Part shown: positions 1 to 10,518 of the stretch, one piece after another
How positions within the stretch are numbered: the first letter of the stretch is position 1
How the letters are laid out: every line of letters starts with the position of its first letter
From: Hippasteria phrygiana
Lineage: Eukaryota > Echinodermata > Asteroidea > Valvatida > Goniasteridae
Assembly: GCA_037893225.1 (NCBI GenBank)
Contig: JAZGUH010000084.1
Location: 992,001-1,056,000 of the forward strand
Reading direction: 5' to 3'
DNA: 64,000 bases
Made by a program: the position numbers and the translations under genes
Notes under the pieces: generated by a model
Told to the model about the DNA's origin: nothing
Seen by the model: the letters and a program-made list of their open reading frames with translations, nothing else
Database searches by the model: none

Positions 1-1009
1 ACTTTCGCCCAGGCATGAACACAATCTACTTGAAAATTGTTCGTTTTGCCACATTCAGAACAAAAGGCCACGTCCAAGAACATCTCCAGGTTTGTTTTTG
101 AATGAAATCGTTAGCTCAGAGGTCAAAAACACATGATTGCACAATACCCAGCTTCACACGGATATATAACTGGTGGGAGAGTAGGAGCTGGTTCGAAATT
201 GACCGAGCCAAGACATGACACAACGGGTGGAAAATCATATTTTCCGCCTTAAAAAACCTTTCCAAATCACAAAAGCACGTGTCATTGGGATTCAGAGAAG
301 TCTACTTTAGTGACAAAAAAGGCTTTTGGAATAATCAAATACTCCAGGAGCTAACATGAACACAATTAATACACAAATCCTAAACTACACAATACCCACT
401 TTTTTGGTTTCTTCTTAAACACGAATTTTGTCTACGGCACTTTAGTCACTAAACAACATCAGATCTTATTCAAACTTAATACAAACATAGACCCTAATCT
501 GAAATTGTGTGCCGAAAAGTGACATCATGATGACGTCATTATGTGTCACGTGATGTCATCTTAAAGGCGCATTTTTCAAGGCCCATATCAAGAGAACCGT
601 AAGTCCAATTGCATTCAAACCTGGTATGTTGCTAGACAAGTACGATATAAATAAAAATTGAGGTGACGTCATAATGACGTCATCATATGATTTTTATAGT
701 AATTTCAAAGTTTTAACATTAAAGATTCTTAAAACCATATCTCATCAACAGAACATATGTTAAATTCAAAATTCTTTTTGTAATAGCTTTGTTAGCTCGT
801 ACATTCTTTTATATAAATGCGAACAATTTCTGAGGTCATAATGACGTCATCAAAGGCATGATTTCTTGAAAGACATATAAGGGTAGACCATGTCTAATCG
901 TCATGAAACTTGGTGGTTAGGTAGATTTGTCACTAGTTTACAAAATTCGAAATAACATCATAAAAACATAATAGAAAAGCCCTATGTTCTTAAAAACATA
1001 GACCTCTAG
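1..1009 (+). mobile_element. H1: HINE-like element, 3' part (runs off window start)
   Basis: This is the 3' module of a non-autonomous Helentron-like element cut by the window edge. It is near-identical to 44056-45068 (H13) and 55780-56785 (H17). It ends with a 3' hairpin, CTATGTT at 982-988 pairing with AACATAG at 995-1001, followed four bases later by CTAG (1006-1009) and then by the T-rich start of H2. The sub-terminal GGAAAAGCC has become AGAAAAGCC here. Double CRE palindromes occur at about 660 and 840 in degraded form. There is no coding potential. Confidence 0.6.
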
Positions 1010-2468
1010 TTTTTTCCTATTTTAGTTCTATCCCAAATCCCATAGACTTTGTACACGAATTTTGTCGGCGGCACTTTGGTCACTAAACAAACTCAGATCT
1101 TAACCAAACTTAACACAAACAAAGACCCTCAACTGAAATTGTTTCTCTTAGTGTGACGTCATGGTGACGTCATCACGTGTTATATTACAAGCGATTTAAG
1201 ATAAATATTTTAAATCTTTAAAATGCTATATAAAATCAACCGTGAGACCCCTGATCTTGGTTTTAGTGTCAATTGATAGTATAAACCAGGATCTTAATTT
1301 TATCTCGTGTGCGTCAAATCACGTGACCCTTCCTTCCGGTCCAAACCGGAAGTGCCCTATAATTTGAAAGTGGAAAAAGATGTGAACTTGCTTTCAACGA
1401 TGTTAGTCTCCGCCAAGGTTGTACTTCACAAAAAAAAAATTATGACGTCATAAAATGGTTGAGCGCCCTCTAGTGGCAGTTTTAAAAATGTTTAAAATGA
1501 ACTTTCAGTTGATGTGTGTGGCGAAGTTTGCGGTAATCACTTTATAATTGATATATTTGATGACCTTCATGCAGGCAACACGTGTGCAAGGGCTCAGATT
1601 GATGACGTCATCAGACCGGAAGTTGCAATGAAAAGACCTTTAAACCTTACAAAATTGCTGAAAAATCAACTGCGAGAGATATAATCCAGATATCTGCTTC
1701 AGATGGCAGAGTTGACATAGCTCTCGAACTTTCTGATAATGACGTCACGATGACGTCATCAAATATAGAATTACAAGGAATCAAAGATTTCTAGATTTAA
1801 TCTTTGAAAATCCATATAAAATCAATCGAGAGAGATATGATTTTGCTTTTAATGGGAACTGATAGAATAATTCAGGGTCTTCATTTTTTATATTACGTGC
1901 AAAATCACCTGACCCTTCCTTCCGGTCCAAACCGGATGTAGCTTATAATTTGAAAGTTTCATCTTTGAAAATCAATATAGAATCAAACAGAGAGATCTGA
2001 TTTTTGTTTTTACGGGAACTGATAGAATAATCCAGGGTCTTCATTTTTGATTTTACGTGCAAAGTCACGTGACCCTTCCTTCCGGTCCAAACCGGAAGTG
2101 CCTTATAATTTGAAAGTTTAATCTTTGAAAATCAATATAAAATCAATCGAGAGAGATCAGATTTTGATTTTTTCGGTAACTGATAGAATAATACAGGGTC
2201 TTCATTTTTCATATTACGTGCACAGTAACGTGATCCTTCCGCAACAAAACAATCTTTCACCAAAGAAAAAGCAAAAACGGAAAACAGACACACTATGTCT
2301 AGTTTTTAATTTAATTTGTAACCGGGACTTGCGCCATATAACAGCCTAAGGTCTTAAAAACAAATTTGTCATTGTGCAAAAGGCATAGAAGTGATGGAGT
2401 TTTGTGCTGAATATAACAGAAAAACGGAAAAGCCCTGCGTCTGTTTGCAAGAGACGCAAGATGTCTAG
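1010..2468 (+). mobile_element. H2: HINE-like element with ~158-bp CCGG core repeats
   Basis: This short unit runs from the CTAG of H1 to CTAG at 2465-2468. It starts with a T-rich leader, the CCCATAGACTTTG block and one CRE dyad, then holds diverged ~158-bp repeats, each with a CTTCCGGT..ACCGGAAG hairpin (about 1328, 1915, 2073). It ends with the GCGTCT/AGACGC type of 3' hairpin. Its closest relative is H15 (48574-50373). Relative to H15 it has lost a few hundred bases near 2238 and about 90 bases near 2372. A second hairpin plus CTAG inside it (2286-2302) looks like an older element terminus. Confidence 0.55.
1245..2240 (+). repeat. ~158-bp tandem repeats with CTTCCGGT hairpin
   Basis: The phrase CCTTCCTTCCGG recurs at 1328, 1915 and 2073 and is broken at 2231. 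The last two intervals are 158 bp. Each copy carries 'atctttgaaaatcaatata', 'actgatagaataat' and a GTCACGTGACC-like E-box. The first interval holds an extra block with a GCGCCCTCTAG phrase and two CRE dyads. The second array of this type is in H15. Confidence 0.65.
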
Positions 2469-2639
2469 TTTTTTCTTCTTCTTCTTTTAGTTCTGACCAA
2501 AATCCCATAGACTTTGTACACGAATTTTGTCGGCGGCACTTTAGGTCTTAAAAAACGTCAGAACCTAACCAAACTTACATCAAACATAGACCCTAAGCTG
2601 AAATTGTATGTCGTAGAGTGACGTCGTGATGACGTCATC

Positions 2640-4960
2640 ACGTGATTTTTTATGAATTTTTGAATTTTTAAAATCGTAACATTCTTTTAAATATATCTAG
2701 CGAACAAAACAAGATATTTTCAAAATTCTTTTTCTTATAGCTTTGGTATGTCTCAAAGATATGCCCTAAATTGCGAAAATTGTGTGACGTCATGATGACG
2801 TCATCAAAAATGTGTTTTTTTGTTAACGCATGTAAGGGTCAATCCGATTACAAAAATGTATATATTGAATTTTCCTGTACCCAATTCCAAAATTTCGTGA
2901 TCGTGGCTCACTCAAGTAAGAAATGACAGCCATTTCAAAATTTAGACCAAATTCAATATAACACAAAGGAATTCTGGGACGGGCTGATAACCATGGCTAT
3001 TATGAGCTTGCTGTTTATAAAAGGGGTTGATTTCTAGTCTTTTTTCAAGTCGCTGAATTTTTGAAGTTTTAAAATCGTAACATTCTTTTCAATATATCTA
3101 GCGAACAAAACAAGATATTTTCAAAATTATTTTTGTTACAGCTTTGGTATGTCTCAAAGATATGCCCTAAATGGCGAAAATTGTGTGACGTCATGATGAC
3201 GTCATCAACAATATTTTTTTTTTTTAACGCATGTAAGGGTCAATCTGATTACAAAAATGTATACATTGTATTTTTCTGTACCCAATTCCAAAATTTCATG
3301 ATCGTGGCTCACTCAAGTAAGAAATAACAGCCATTTCAAAATTTAGACCAAATTCAATATAACACAAAGGAATTCTGGGACGGGCTGATAACCATGGCTA
3401 TTATGAGCTTGCTGTTTATAAAAGGGGTTGATTTCTAGTCTTTTTTCAAGTCGCTGAATTTTTGAAGTATTAAAATCGTAACATTCTTTTCAATATATCT
3501 AGCGAACAAAACAAGATATTTTCAAAATTCTTTTTGTTATAGCTTTGGTATGTCTCAAAGATATGCCCTAAAAGGCGAAAATTGTGTGACGTCATGATGA
3601 CGTCATCAAAAATATGTTTTATTTTTAACGCATGTAAGGGTCAATCCGATTACAAAAATGTATACATTGTATTTTTCTGTACCCAATTCCAAAATTTCAT
3701 GATCGTGGCTCACTCAAGTAAGAAATGACAGCCATTTCAAAATTTAGACCAAAATCAATATAACACAAAGGAATTCTGGGACGGGCTGATAACCATGGCT
3801 ATTATGAGCTTGCTGTTTATAAAAGGGGTTGATTTCTTGTCTTTTTTCAAGTCGCTGAATTTTTGAAGTTTTAAAATCGTAACGTTCTTTTCAATATATC
3901 TAGCGAACAAAACAAGATATTTTCAAAATTATTTTTGTTACAGCTTTGGTATGTCTCAAAGATATGCCCTAAATGGCGAAAATTGTGTGACGTCATGATG
4001 ACGTCATCAACAATATTTTTTTTTTTAAACGCATGTAAGGGTCAATCTGATTACAAAAATGTATACATTGTATTTTTCTGTACCCAATTCCAAAATTTCA
4101 TGATTGTGGCTCACTCAAGTAAGAAATAACAGCCATTTCAAAATTTAGACCAAATTCAATATAACACAAAGGAATTCTGGGACGGGCTGATAACCATGGC
4201 TATTATGAGCTTGCTGTTTATAAAAGGGGTTGATTTCTAGTCTTTTTTCAAGTCGCTGAATTTTTGAAGTATTAAAATCGTAACATTCTTTTCAATATAT
4301 CTAGCGAACAAAACAAGATATTTTCAAAATTCTTTTTGTTATAGCTTTGGTATGTCTCAAAGATATGCCCTAAAAGGCGAAAATTGTGTGACGTCATGAT
4401 GACGTCATCAACAATATATTTTTTTTAAAACGCATGTAAGGGTCAATCTGATTACAAAAATGTATACATTGAATTTTCCTGTACGTAATTCCAAAATTTC
4501 GTGATCGTGGCTCACTCAAGTAAGAAATAGGAGCCATTTCAAAATGTAGACCAAATTCAATATAACACAAAGGAATTCTGGGAAGGGCTGATAACCATGG
4601 CTTAAATGTGCATGCTGTTTATAAAAGGGGTTGATTTGTAGTCTTTTTTCAAGTCGCTGAATTCTTGAAGTTTTATAATCGTAACATTCTTTTCACTATA
4701 TCTAGCGAACAAAACAAGATATTTTCAAAATTCTTTTTGTTATAGCTTTGGTATGTCTCAAAGATATGCCCTAAAAAGCGAAAATTGTGTGACGTCATGA
4801 TGACGTCATAAACAAATTCTTTTTTCAAGTCGATAGAATATTGCCCATAGCATTTGTAAACGTTTACTTTCTTACCGGCCACATTGGCTACTTTTAAACT
4901 TGGCAGACACTTACCCCAACTGCTCACAATGTGTGCCGAACTTTTACGTCCTGATGACGT
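2640..4960 (+). repeat. 401-bp tandem repeat array (H3)
   Basis: The phrase AAGTCGCTGAATT falls at 3047, 3448, 3849, 4250 and 4651, an exact 401-bp period. Each unit contains a diverged M2-like monomer ('atatatctagcgaacaaaac'), an M3-like monomer with one CRE dyad, and about 120 bp not seen in the 602-bp family ('gatcgtggctcactcaag' to 'ataaccatggct'). Units differ by only a few percent, which indicates recent homogenisation. Confidence 0.8.
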
Positions 4961-5880
4961 CATCACATGTCACGTGACGTCATCTTAAAGGGGCATTTTT
5001 CGAAGCCATATATCTACAAAAGTACAAGTCCGATTCAGTTGGAACGTAAGGTATGCCACCTGGTGTTATAGATGAAAATTGACATGACGTTATGATCAAG
5101 TCATAACATGTCACGTGGTGTCATCTTAAAGGGGCACTCGCTAGATTATTGCCTATAGCATTTGTACACGTTTTCTTTCTTACCGGCACTTTGGGTACTT
5201 TTAAACTTGGCAGACACTTAGACTAACTGCTCACAATGTGTGCCGAACTTTTACCTCTTGATGACGTCATGACATGCCACGTGACGTCATCTTAAAGGGG
5301 CAGTTTTTGAAGCCATATATCTACAAAAGTACAAATTCGATTAAGTTGAAAAGTAATATCTAGGTAGCCCAGTAGGTTTATAGCTGAAAATTGACATGAC
5401 ATTATCATAATTGATGTCATCACATGTCACGTGACGTCATCTTAAAGGGGCAGTTTTTGAAGCCATATGTCTACAAAAGCACAAGTCCGATTAAGTTCAA
5501 AAGTAATATCTAGGTAGCCCAGTAGGTTTATAGATAAAAATTGAATTGACGTTATGATGACCTCATCACATGTCACGTGACGTCATCTTAAAGGGGCAGT
5601 TTTTGAAGCCATATATATACAAAATTACAAGTTCGATTAAGTTGAAAAGTAATATCTAGGTAGCCCAGTAGGTTTATAGCTGAAAATTGACATGACATTA
5701 TCATGATGTCATCACATGTCACGTGACGTCATCTTAAAGGGGCAGTTTTTGAAGCCATATCTACAAAAGTACAAGCTCGATTAAGTTGAAATGTAATATC
5801 TAAGTAGGCCAGCAGGTTTATAGATGAAAATTGACATGACGTCATGATGACGTCATCATACGATTTTATAGTAATTTTTA
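4950..5880 (+). repeat. ~147-bp M1-like satellite array (H3)
   Basis: GTGACGTCATCTTAAAGG recurs at about 147-150 bp steps (near 5280, 5430, 5577, 5725). Each monomer reads CRE, ATCACATGTCACGTGACG, 'gaagccatat', 'taatatctaggtagccc' and 'gtttatag'. It is homologous to monomer M1 of the 602-bp repeat ('cccatatctagagaacgg'). Equivalent arrays are at about 11940-12870, 15875-16800, 27325-28240 and 38540-39470. Confidence 0.75.
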
Positions 5881-6805
5881 AGTTTTTGAACTTCAAAGTT
5901 TCTTAAAGCCATATCTCACCAACAGAACATGCTAAATTCAAAATTCTTTTTGTAATAGCTTTGTTAGCTCCTATATTCCTTTACATAAATGTGAAAATTG
6001 TGTGACGTCATCATTACGTCATCAAAAATAGGCTTTTTGAAACACATATAAGGGTTGGTCCGAGCGTCATAAAAATTGGTGGGTAAGTAGATAGTGATAC
6101 TAGCATGTAAAATCCGAGGTGACGTCTTGATGACGTCATCGGCTGATTTTCTGTTATTTTTTTAGTCATGATGACCATCAAATTATTTGTATATTTTTTT
6201 TAAGGTTTTGAAATTTTAAGCCATATCTCATTAACAGAATATAATAAATTCGAAATTCCTTTTTGTAATCAATTCATTAGGTCAGAGTTATGTATGTTAA
6301 AATGTGTAACATCATCCTGACGTCATCAAAATACCCTTTTAAAAAACACATGAGAGTAAGTGGATCGTTATGAAAATTTGTAAAATCTGAAGTGACGTGA
6401 TTGGCTGATTTTGTAGGAATTTTTCATTTTTTTCAATTTTTTTAAACTGTCATTGATCAGATTGACTGCAATCTTGACACAAGCAAAGACCACGTTCCGA
6501 ATATGTGACGTCATGACGACGCTATCCTACGATTTTATGTTGATTGTTAGGTTTTTTAAATTTTTTATGTAATTTCTAACCGGGACTTGCGCCACATAAC
6601 AGCCTAAGGTCTTAAACAAGTTTGTCATATATATCCTATAATGGAAATTACATGACCAAGAAAGAAGTCAGGATGGCGTCACGCTTAAAGGTCAAGTTTG
6701 AAGTAGCAAAAGACATAGAAGTGATGGAGCTTTGTGCTTAATATAACAGAAAAACGGAAAAGCCCTGCGTCTGTTTGCAAGAGACGCAAGATGTCTAGTT
6801 TTTGG

Positions 6806-6829
6806 CTTTTCCGAAATCCTTCGGAAAAG
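6806..6829 (+). other. 5' sub-terminal hairpin of H4
   Basis: CTTTTCCGAA, a four-base ATCC loop, then TTCGGAAAAG makes a perfect 10-bp stem. The left arm with its preceding GG (GGCTTTTCCG) is the reverse complement of the CGGAAAAGCC found just upstream of the 3' hairpin in most units, as expected for Helentron sub-terminal inverted repeats. Confidence 0.65.
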
Positions 6830-7014
6830 GCTTTGTTTTTGTTCTGATTTTTTTTTTTTTTTTTCTTCTTTTAGTTCTGACCAAAATCCCATAGACTTTG
6901 TACACGAATTTTGTCGGCGGCACTTTAGGTCTTAAAAAACCTCAGAACCTAACCAAACTTACATCAAACATAGACCCTAAGCTGAAATTGTATGTCGTAG
7001 AGTGACGTCGTGAT

Positions 7015-9940
7015 TTATTTATTTATTACATTTCTTTACCCAGGGTGTGCCCAAACAGTTTAAAACTGGTTTCCATTGGGGCCCTGCATATTATTAGTTA
7101 AAATTGAATATTTACACATTCATACAAAGTATTTAAACAAATACAATAATGTTTACACAAATAAATATATCTTCGGTTAACTTTTCAACTCTCCAGTAGA
7201 AGCCTATTGCTGATTTACGGGATGGGCGAAAAACCCGCGAAAAAAAAAAACCCTTTTAGGGTGAAAAACAAGGGGAAATTCCCATCCGGTTCCAAAGTAT
7301 TTTGGCAACCAAGTTTATAACTCCGCAGTTCAGCGTAAATTATACAGAAATATCACTGATAGATGGCTTTACGTAGCTCCGATTTAAATGTACTTAAAGA
7401 GTTTATGGTTCTCATTTGTTCAGGCAGATTATTCCATATACTGGCACCACTCACAGCGAAACTTGTCACGTAGCATTCCTTTTTGGCGAAAGGAACTTTC
7501 AGTGCCATTTGGGTCGATTGTCGTGTTTCACGAATCACTGTAAGTGGTGTAAACAGATTTGTCATGTACAAAGGAGTCATTTTGTTAAGGCTTTTGAAAA
7601 CAAAGATAGCCTTTTTGAACTGAACTCTTTCTTTAAAAGGAATCCAATTTAGTCTGGCAAACATATCAGCTGAGGGGGTGAGGGAGGTACATTTAAGGAT
7701 TATCCGTGCTGCTCTTTTTAGACATTTGTTGAGGGTATTGTCGTGAGATATGTACCTTCCTCCCCACACCGTACAGCAATACTCTAAAGATGGCATAACT
7801 AAACTTACAAAGAGTGTGTGCAGGCTGCTTTGGGGAACGTAATCACGAATTCTGTTTAACACACCCAATTTAGACGAAACAGTCTTCCTTACGTATTCAA
7901 CATGTGTACCCCAACTTAATGTTTCATCAACAACTACACCCAAGCATTTACAAGATTTCACTTTTTCGATAACCTTATCAGCAATGCACACGTTTAGGTC
8001 GACGTTGGATATTTTCTGCCTTGAACCAATAAGCATACATTTGGTTTTGTTGGCATTTAATGCTAGTTTGTTTCTTTGGCACCAGTTGTGAATACTAGCA
8101 AGAGCTACATTCAAGTTCCTTTCTATTTCGTTAATACCAGAGGAGCTACAAGTTAATGTGGAGTCATCTGCATACATAAATAAGTTGCAATTTTGGGGTA
8201 TACAGGATGGAAAATCACTACTATAAACAATGAATAAAAGTGGCCCTAAGATCGACCCTTGTGGAACGCCTATGTCTATGGGCAAGACCTTCGATATTGT
8301 GCCCTTAATATTTACAGACTGACTACGACCGCCCAGGTACGACTTAAACCAATTAATTCCAGAAGATGACAAATTCAGCTTCTTCAATTTGCCTAGTAGG
8401 ATTACATGATCCACACAATCAAAAGCTTTACTAAGATCTATGAACACGCTACCTGTAACTTCACCTTGCTCCATAGCCTCAAAACACTTGTTTGTTAAAT
8501 CGTGTAGAGTGCTTTCAGTTGAGTGCAAGGGTCTAAATCCGGATTGGCAACTAGGTATCAAATTGTTATCATCGAGGTAGCTATATACTGCCGAGTGCAC
8601 CCATCTTTCTAGAATCTTAGAGATAATTGGCAGTATAGAAATAGGCCGATAATTACCTGTACTACATTTATCTCCTCCCTTGTGAATTGGTGTTACCAAG
8701 GCGTGTTTCCAATCCTTAGGGTATTGCTCGCATGTTATGGAGAGGTTAAAAATATAAGTTAAAGATTTAGTAATATAAGGGGAAGCAATTTTAATCATTT
8801 TAACACTGATGCCATCCGGACCTGTTGCTTTCCCAACCGACATGGATGATATTTGCTTTTGAACGAACTCTTCTGTAATATTAGGTACAGTGCATTCTTC
8901 AAGTTCATGTAGAGAATCAACGATAGAGGCGTAGGTATCATTGTTTTCAAGTTCGCCCGATGGGCAATTTCTAGCTGTACGTTTTCCTATTGTAGAAAAG
9001 TGTTCATTTAATGTATCAGCAATGTCAGTGGGATCGTCAATATTTTCTCCATTTGGGGAAGTGATAGAATTTGGAGCAATTTTCTGTTTTTTAGGAAGTA
9101 CCTCCTTTAGTTTTTTCCATAGCATAGATGAATTGCTTTTATTTTCTTCTATGGCTGATGTATAGTATTCGCTCTTCTTAGTGCGGATTTTATTAGTTAC
9201 ATTGTTCCGCAGCTTTTTGTAAGAGTCCCAATCGATCTGTGAGCCTGAGCGTTTTGCGATTTTGTGTGCACGATCCCGCTGTCTCATAAGTTTAAGAATT
9301 TCGCAATCGAGCCAAGGTAAAGAGGCACCCCGAATACGTTTAGTTTTGATTGGCGCATGAAAGTTAATAATACGCATAAATATGGAGTGCCATTTGCACC
9401 ACGCTTCATCAACATCATAAGAGTCCAGTACATCTTGCCATGGTGCAATAAGGAGGTCGTCTTTAAATGCATCATTGTCTATATTTGTGAGACATCGAAA
9501 ATTTATTGAGCGACCTTTAATTTTTGGCGTTTTCCAACTATGTTGACCATAAACAAGATAATGGTCACTGATTAGGACTGGTAATACACCACATTCCTTT
9601 ATTAGCTCTGGATGGGAGCTGAAAATGAGATCGATTATTGTTTGAGTGGACTCAGTGACACGTGTTGAGTCATGTATGAGTTGCGCCAATTGGAATAAAC
9701 CAAAACAAGAAATAATTGGGTTTGAGTTCAAACTATCATCGTCAACTGAAACATCATAATTAAAGTCCCCAGTTGCAATAATTTCTTTACATTCACAGGA
9801 GGCCTTATTAATAATATCACTTAGTTTATCAATGAATTCAACAGAGCTTGAAGGTGGCCTATAAATAGAACTAATAAGCACAGGCTGTCTTTGTTTACAC
9901 TTAATTTCAACCCAAATGCACTCGACATCATCTGTTTCAA
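7015..9940 (-). mobile_element. 5'-truncated CR1/Jockey-like non-LTR retrotransposon
   Basis: The inserted element interrupts the first CRE dyad of H4. Left of it the satellite reads up to GTGACGTCGTGAT (7014); right of it the satellite resumes at GATGACGTCATC (9941), so GAT is shared by both flanks (a 3-bp target duplication or microhomology). On the minus strand the 3' end is a short AATAAATAAAT-type tail (7014-7028) rather than poly(A), and a ~340-bp 3' UTR precedes it. The 5' end is lost inside the endonuclease domain. There are no LTRs. The orientation is antisense to the host array. Confidence 0.85.
7353..9938 (-). pseudogene. Endonuclease-reverse transcriptase ORF2, N-terminally truncated
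   Basis: This encodes the replication enzyme of a CR1/Jockey-superfamily retrotransposon: an APE-type endonuclease that nicks the target, joined to a reverse transcriptase that primes there. About 862 codons remain, with no internal stop. Numbering from 9881 as residue 1: endonuclease GDFN at 38-41, TIIDLIF at 81-87 and SDHY at 105-108; RT finger GKATGPDGI at about 350-358; NYRPISILPI at 410; QSGFRPLHSTEST at 446; motif A FIDLSKAFDCVDH at 480; motif B GVPQGSILGPLLF at 538; catalytic FMYADDST at 568-575. The C-terminal SGASIWNNLP (811) and FKSELRKAI (832) are typical of this superfamily. The frame runs upstream of 9881 through ECIWVEIK, then enters satellite at 9940, so the first endonuclease motifs and any ORF1 are missing. 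The GTG at 9881 is an internal codon, not a start. The RT looks catalytically complete, but the copy cannot be autonomous. Confidence 0.85.
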
Positions 9941-10038
9941 GATGACGTCATCACGTGATTTTTTATGAATTTTTGAATTTTTAAAATCGTAACATTCTTT
10001 TCAATATATCTAGCGAACAAAACAAGATATTTTCAAAA
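9559..10038 (+). repeat. 480-bp exact tandem duplication, copy 1
   Basis: This segment holds 382 bp of the 5' end of the truncated retrotransposon plus 98 bp of the adjoining satellite. It is followed immediately by an identical copy at an offset of exactly 480 bp. Reading line by line I found no difference between the copies. Confidence 0.95.
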
Positions 10039-10518
10039 TAATGGTCACTGATTAGGACTGGTAATACACCACATTCCTTTATTAGCTCTGGATGGGAGCT
10101 GAAAATGAGATCGATTATTGTTTGAGTGGACTCAGTGACACGTGTTGAGTCATGTATGAGTTGCGCCAATTGGAATAAACCAAAACAAGAAATAATTGGG
10201 TTTGAGTTCAAACTATCATCGTCAACTGAAACATCATAATTAAAGTCCCCAGTTGCAATAATTTCTTTACATTCACAGGAGGCCTTATTAATAATATCAC
10301 TTAGTTTATCAATGAATTCAACAGAGCTTGAAGGTGGCCTATAAATAGAACTAATAAGCACAGGCTGTCTTTGTTTACACTTAATTTCAACCCAAATGCA
10401 CTCGACATCATCTGTTTCAAGATGACGTCATCACGTGATTTTTTATGAATTTTTGAATTTTTAAAATCGTAACATTCTTTTCAATATATCTAGCGAACAA
10501 AACAAGATATTTTCAAAA
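10039..10518 (+). repeat. 480-bp exact tandem duplication, copy 2
   Basis: This is the second copy of the preceding block. It contains a minus-strand partial endonuclease frame (10361 down to 9981) that keeps GDFN and SDHY and then reads into satellite, making a 126-residue chimera with no expected function. The junction at about 10039 joins satellite 'tttcaaaat' to retrotransposon 'aatggtcac' with two or three bases of overlap. The duplication arose after the retrotransposon inserted. Confidence 0.95.

Larger units (their letters stand above)
2469..6798 (+). mobile_element. H3: HINE-like element with 401-bp and 147-bp core arrays
   Basis: This is a complete unit of about 4.3 kb. Its order is a T/CTT leader, CCCATAGACTTTG block, a run of 401-bp units, a run of ~147-bp M1-like monomers, M2- and M3-like monomers, and a 3' module beginning 'aaccgggacttgcgcc'. 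It closes with CGGAAAAGCCC, hairpin GCGTCT (6767-6772)/AGACGC (6782-6787) and CTAG 6795-6798. The same order recurs in H4, H5 and H8, so it is a defined subfamily. Small frames inside it are read from the satellite and recur in every copy, so they are not counted as genes. Confidence 0.6.

Noticed and set aside
500..560. CRE sites as the promoter of a specific gene
   Set aside because: The sites recur throughout the whole array with no adjacent gene, so they are treated as a repeat property.
3133..3327. Recurrent 64-codon frame on + strand (also near 3935, 10926, 26315)
   Set aside because: It is read from the 401-bp satellite, crosses the CRE dyad and a T-run, and recurs only because the repeat recurs. 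There is no domain and no codon bias.
4673..4966. Recurrent 97-codon minus-strand frame (also 11664, 15599, 27052, 38269)
   Set aside because: It spans the junction between the 401-bp and 147-bp arrays. Its composition is that of the satellite and its conservation equals that of the flanking non-coding repeat.
7015..9940. LTR retrotransposon or Penelope-like element
   Set aside because: There are no long terminal repeats. The APE endonuclease motifs GDFN and SDHY joined to an RT with YADD, and the C-terminal SGASIWNNLP, fit the CR1/Jockey superfamily.
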